DNA from: an uncultured Hyphomonadaceae bacterium
GTDB lineage: Bacteria > Pseudomonadota > Alphaproteobacteria > Caulobacterales > Hyphomonadaceae
Assembly (NCBI GenBank): GCA_938049795.1
Contig: CALLCD010000173.1
Span: 1 to 7,533 of the forward strand
Direction of reading: 5' to 3'
Length of the DNA: 7,533 bases
A program made the translations under genes and the position numbers. The notes under the pieces are model-generated. The model saw only the letters and a list, made by a program, of their open reading frames with translations, was not told where the DNA came from and did no database searches. Positions 5,097-7,533 of this stretch are shown here, piece by piece. The stretch's first letter is position 1. Every line of letters starts with the position of its first letter.

Positions 5097-6581
5097 TCAG
5101 GCTCCCTTGGCGATGAAATCGCGCTTCAGAGTTCGTGAGGACATATAGAAACAGAAGGCGGCAAACAGGAACCAGAGCGAGGTCAGCGCCAGTGATTTGC
5201 GCAAGCCTTCGCCGCTGGCCGTGGTGCAGACCGCTTTCATGGCGTCGGTCAGATCGGTACCTGTTTTGCATGTGGCGAGCGTAAGATCGCTGCCCGCGTC
5301 AACAAGCGCACCGGACATAAACATATCCGAGAAAAATCCGACAAAGAGCGGGCCGATGCCATTGCCAATGATCGACACAAGAATGAGCAGGACAGCAACG
5401 GCGGTGGCGCGCGACCGGCTGGTGACGACGCTCGAGGCGATATTATATTGCGCGCCGAGATAGGCATAATGGCACATCGCGCCAATGGCCATGAACGGGA
5501 AGACCAGTTCAAGCGAGCTTGTCAGCAGGGCCATACAATAAAACGGAACGGCGATGACCAGTCCGATGGCGGGCACCAATGCAACGGCGCGTTGGGAGCG
5601 GACCGAAGCTTTCTCGGTGATGTAGCCGCCAAGGAATGTCCCAAGCGCTGCGAGCGCCGACAGCGGCGCGCCATATTGCAAGGCCGCCGCGCCCACATCG
5701 AGATCGTGAACACGTTGCAGGAAAGGAGCCTGAAAGCTCGCAATGCCATAGCCGACAAAGGCAATGAAAGACGCGCCAATGGCCATCCACCAGAAGGTTG
5801 GCTTCGACCAGATCTCGCGGAAAGCGTCCATAAAGGTTGCATCATGTTTGACTGTGCCGGGCGGATCGGAATAGCCGCGCGGAGGTTCTTTGACGGTGAG
5901 CAAGAGCAAAGCGGCAATCAAAACGCCCGGCAATCCGACGACCACAAAGGCGATGCGCCAGCCTTCAATATTGGCCCAGTCGAGCCCGCCAAACAGGCCG
6001 CCAAGCCCGATCGAGCCGATCCATGCGCCGAAATCCGCGCCCTGCATCTGGGCAATCGGACCGCCGAACAGGTTTGCCAGTACCGAGCCGAGCGTGACCC
6101 CCATCGAATAGATGCCAAGCGCCGTTGAGCGGCTGATCGGCTTGTAATAATCGCCAATGATCGAATTGGCTGGCGGTGTGCCGCCCGCTTCCCCGATGGC
6201 GACCCCGGTGCGGAACAGGAGCAGCATGGCAAAGCCAGCCGCAATCCCGCAAAGCGCGGTCATGATCGACCAGAGGATGATGCACATGGTGATGATCTTG
6301 ACGCGGTTGGACCGGTCCGCCCACATCGCAATCGGCAGGCCCATCGCCGCATAAAACAGCGCAAATGGAGGGCCGTAGAGCAGGCCCCATTGCTTATCGG
6401 TCAGGCTGAAGCTCTCAATGATGGGCTGGGCCACAACCGCGATCAGCGTGCGGTCGATAAAGTTCAGCGTGTAGACCACCATCAGAACGATCAGCACATA
6501 AGAGCGATACCTCTTTGTGCCAAAACCTGTCAGGTGGCCGTCAGGCACGGAGCCTGTTGGGGCCTGTGTCACTGTACTCAA
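5097..6581 (-). CDS. Spinster-type major facilitator superfamily transporter (first of a tandem pair, transporter A)
   Basis: The preferred start is TTG 6579-6581, giving 494 residues that begin MSTVTQAPTG. GGAGG lies 9 nt before it, and with this start NFIDRT falls at 40-45 and IGEAG at 129-133, exactly as in transporter B. A GTG at 6617 would add 12 residues and read through the Shine-Dalgarno. Twelve helices are expected. Shared landmarks with B are YTLNFIDRTLIAV, IGEAGGTPP, VKEPPRGYSDP (230-240) and SKPTFWW (about 259-265). Compared with B it carries an extra glycine-rich stretch of about 22 residues in the helix 5-6 loop (about 178-206), probably periplasmic. The helix 11-12 loop holds C438 and C452. 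A and B are diverged paralogues, not a recent duplication. As the first gene of the run, it is preceded by 160 bp that must contain the promoter unless radC reads through. The substrate is unknown. Confidence 0.92.
   Translation of the reverse strand: MSTVTQAPTGSVPDGHLTGFGTKRYRSYVLIVLMVVYTLNFIDRTLIAVVAQPIIESFSLTDKQWGLLYGPPFALFYAAMGLPIAMWADRSNRVKIITMCIILWSIMTALCGIAAGFAMLLLFRTGVAIGEAGGTPPANSIIGDYYKPISRSTALGIYSMGVTLGSVLANLFGGPIAQMQGADFGAWIGSIGLGGLFGGLDWANIEGWRIAFVVVGLPGVLIAALLLLTVKEPPRGYSDPPGTVKHDATFMDAFREIWSKPTFWWMAIGASFIAFVGYGIASFQAPFLQRVHDLDVGAAALQYGAPLSALAALGTFLGGYITEKASVRSQRAVALVPAIGLVIAVPFYCMALLTSSLELVFPFMAIGAMCHYAYLGAQYNIASSVVTSRSRATAVAVLLILVSIIGNGIGPLFVGFFSDMFMSGALVDAGSDLTLATCKTGTDLTDAMKAVCTTASGEGLRKSLALTSLWFLFAAFCFYMSSRTLKRDFIAKGA
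5102..5108 (-). promoter_or_regulatory. Shine-Dalgarno AAGGGAG for the TTG start of transporter B
   Basis: AAGGGAG on the minus strand is formed by the last sense codons of transporter A (Lys-Gly, then Ala and TGA) and lies 6 nt before TTG 5095. It supports the TTG start and implies tight coupling of the two transporters. Confidence 0.65.
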
Positions 6582-6741
6582 GATCTTATTCCTCCGATTG
6601 CGAAGGCCCGTAAGCACTGCGCAATAATGTATGCGGGTACGGTAAGGGGAAACCTGCCAAGCGCAAGGGCGGTTGTGAAACGAGCTGTGATTGCCGCCGC
6701 GTCATTAGGCCAAAGGGAGTTCAGCGCGGGCCAAGCGCCGG
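6582..6741 (-). promoter_or_regulatory. 160-bp leader between radC and the transporter genes
   Basis: The gap contains GGAGG (plus coordinates 6591-6595), the ribosome-binding site of transporter A. It presumably also holds the promoter of the five-gene run, because it is the only sizeable gap upstream. On the minus strand a TTGGCA lies near 6654-6659 and CATTAT near 6628-6633, but their spacing does not fit a normal sigma-70 promoter, so no promoter is called. No stem plus T-run marks a radC terminator. No small ORF with a credible start and ribosome-binding site was found. Confidence 0.35.
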
Positions 6742-7437
6742 TCAGATCAGGCCGGAGGATTTGAAACTCGTCACCCCGCCCGTGCCCGCGATCAGATGAT
6801 CATGAATGGTAATGTCGAGCGGTTCGAGCGCATCAATCAACTGCCGCGTCATGTCGATGTCCGCGCGCGAGGGCGTGGTGTCGCCGGAGGGGTGGTTGTG
6901 GACGAGAATCAGCGCGGAAGCTGCAAGCTCGAGCGCACGGCGGGCAATCTCGCGCGGATAGACCGGCGCTTCATCGACGGTGCCGCGGCTGATGATCTCG
7001 TCCCTGATGAGCTGGTTCTTCTTGTCGAGAAACAAGACGCGGAACTGCTCGCGGGTTTCATGTTGAAGCTGAGAACGGACATAGGTGATCAGCGCCGTCC
7101 ATGAGGAGATAATGGGCTTGGAGCCAATCTCTTCAAGCGCGGCGCGGGTGGACAATTCATAAGCGGCTTTGAGATAGGCTGCCGACGTGTCGCCCATGCC
7201 GCGCACCTCGGCAATCTCAGACGGATCGGCCACAAGCAGGGCCGAGATCGAGCCGAACCGTTTCAACAAATCCTTGGCAACGGGTTTGACATCGCGCCTC
7301 GGCAAAAAAGCAAACAGAAGCGTTTCAAGAAGCTCATAGTCTTCAAGCGCCGCAGCCCCGCGTTCGATAAGCTTGCCGCGCAGGCGATCTCTATGGCCAA
7401 GCCAATGCGGTTTCGGTTTGGAATCATTCTCGCTCAT
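6742..7437 (-). CDS. radC: RadC family JAMM/MPN-domain protein
   Basis: The protein has 231 residues from ATG 7437; a TTG directly before it would add one residue. RadC proteins are typically 220-240 aa, so this is full length. The N-terminal UPF0758 region opens with WLGHRDRLRGKLIERG and DYELLETLLFAFLPRRDVKP, and includes a helix-hairpin-helix-like stretch with EVRGMGDTSAAYLKAA (about 77-92). The C-terminal JAMM domain has EQFRVLFLD (about 130-138, whose Glu is the likely JAMM glutamate) and HNHPSGD with the full H-x-H-x10-D metal signature (H180, H182, D193). The residues for a zinc-binding metalloprotease-like fold are therefore intact. The historical name as a DNA-repair protein is doubtful: the original E. 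coli radC phenotype was traced to recG. The biochemical function remains unsettled, with proposals around DNA processing. The ribosome-binding site is weak. It sits 42 nt after the tail of an upstream gene that may be map, a common alphaproteobacterial neighbour. Confidence 0.95.
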   Translation of the reverse strand: MSENDSKPKPHWLGHRDRLRGKLIERGAAALEDYELLETLLFAFLPRRDVKPVAKDLLKRFGSISALLVADPSEIAEVRGMGDTSAAYLKAAYELSTRAALEEIGSKPIISSWTALITYVRSQLQHETREQFRVLFLDKKNQLIRDEIISRGTVDEAPVYPREIARRALELAASALILVHNHPSGDTTPSRADIDMTRQLIDALEPLDITIHDHLIAGTGGVTSFKSSGLI

Positions 7438-7479
7438 CAATCGCGAGCCTAGCGGGCATGGACCTGAAAGTCGAACGCC

Positions 7480-7533
7480 TTAAGTTTCAACGCGATAGGG
7501 CACGTCAAAGCCTGCCGGTGATTTGGTGAAAAT
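7480..7533 (-). CDS. 3' end of a gene entering from the right edge, possibly methionine aminopeptidase
   Basis: Reading the minus strand from the window edge, one frame gives IFTKSPAGFDVPYRVET and then TAA at 7480-7482. The ending resembles extended C-termini of alphaproteobacterial type I methionine aminopeptidases, where an E-I-F/L-T strand is followed by SP-rich residues, and map is often next to radC. Only 17 codons are visible. Another frame is also open from the edge to a stop near 7449-7451, so both the reading and the name are tentative. Confidence 0.4.
   Translation of the reverse strand: MFTKSPAGFDVPYRVET

Noticed and set aside
4169..5116. Plus-strand open frame of 315 codons antisense to transporter B
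   Set aside because: It has a His/Arg/Gln-rich composition typical of the complement of a hydrophobic membrane-protein gene, with no recognisable domain.
5448..6128. Plus-strand open frame of 226 codons antisense to transporter A
   Set aside because: Same pattern: a charged, low-complexity translation opposite a clear MFS gene, and no supporting ribosome-binding site.
6656..6738. Repeated 9-mer GCCAAGCGC in the radC-transporter gap (6656-6664 and 6730-6738)
   Set aside because: The same or nearly the same word occurs inside coding DNA elsewhere in the window (for example near 6114), so it looks like background composition and not an operator pair.
7458..7529. Small plus-strand ORF of 23 codons starting MDLKVERLKF
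   Set aside because: There is no convincing ribosome-binding site, it runs opposite the probable tail of the upstream gene, and the product is unremarkable.
1..7533. Mobile elements, CRISPR arrays, tRNA/rRNA genes or a defence island
   Set aside because: No transposase or integrase, no regularly spaced repeats, no cloverleaf-like segment and no compositional break were seen. RadC JAMM proteins can occur on mobile elements, but this one is full length in a housekeeping context.

Overview
The window is an ordinary-looking chromosomal segment of a GC-rich bacterium, most probably an alphaproteobacterium. The case rests on gene content: a type II (APH-fold) homoserine kinase next to RNase HI, a RadC gene apparently preceded by a methionine aminopeptidase tail, and Spinster-type MFS transporters. 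A Caulobacterales/Hyphomonadales-type lineage would fit, but that is inference from style and not from a marker gene.

Plus strand, 1-1610: the nearly complete 3' part of a 2-hydroxychromene-2-carboxylate isomerase-like (kappa-class GST / DsbA-fold) gene, then a two-domain FMN-binding split-barrel protein of the pyridoxamine-phosphate-oxidase superfamily. A perfect 9-bp inverted repeat lies between them. This pair ends tail-to-tail, only 16 bp away, against the minus-strand genes.

Minus strand, read from 6581 down to 1627: MFS transporter A, MFS transporter B, homoserine kinase thrB, a 4-TM membrane protein of unknown function, and RNase HI rnhA. Three of the four junctions are tight (1, 3 and 5 nt) and two of the downstream starts (thrB, rnhA) have no usable Shine-Dalgarno, so translational coupling is likely. 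Both transporters appear to start with TTG. Only the 80-nt gap between thrB and the membrane protein is loose. That gap carries a strong Shine-Dalgarno that can pair with an upstream CCUCCA.

Minus strand, 6742-7533: radC (JAMM-domain protein), preceded by the last 17 codons of another gene, possibly map. A 160-bp gap separates radC from the transporter pair and must hold the transporter promoter unless radC reads through.

No mobile element, CRISPR array, tRNA or rRNA was seen, and nothing amounts to a clearly new multi-gene system. The points most worth a second look are the tandem Spinster transporters locked to thrB, their conserved cysteine pair in the last periplasmic loop, the unknown 4-TM protein between thrB and rnhA, and two candidate RNA hairpins at translation starts.
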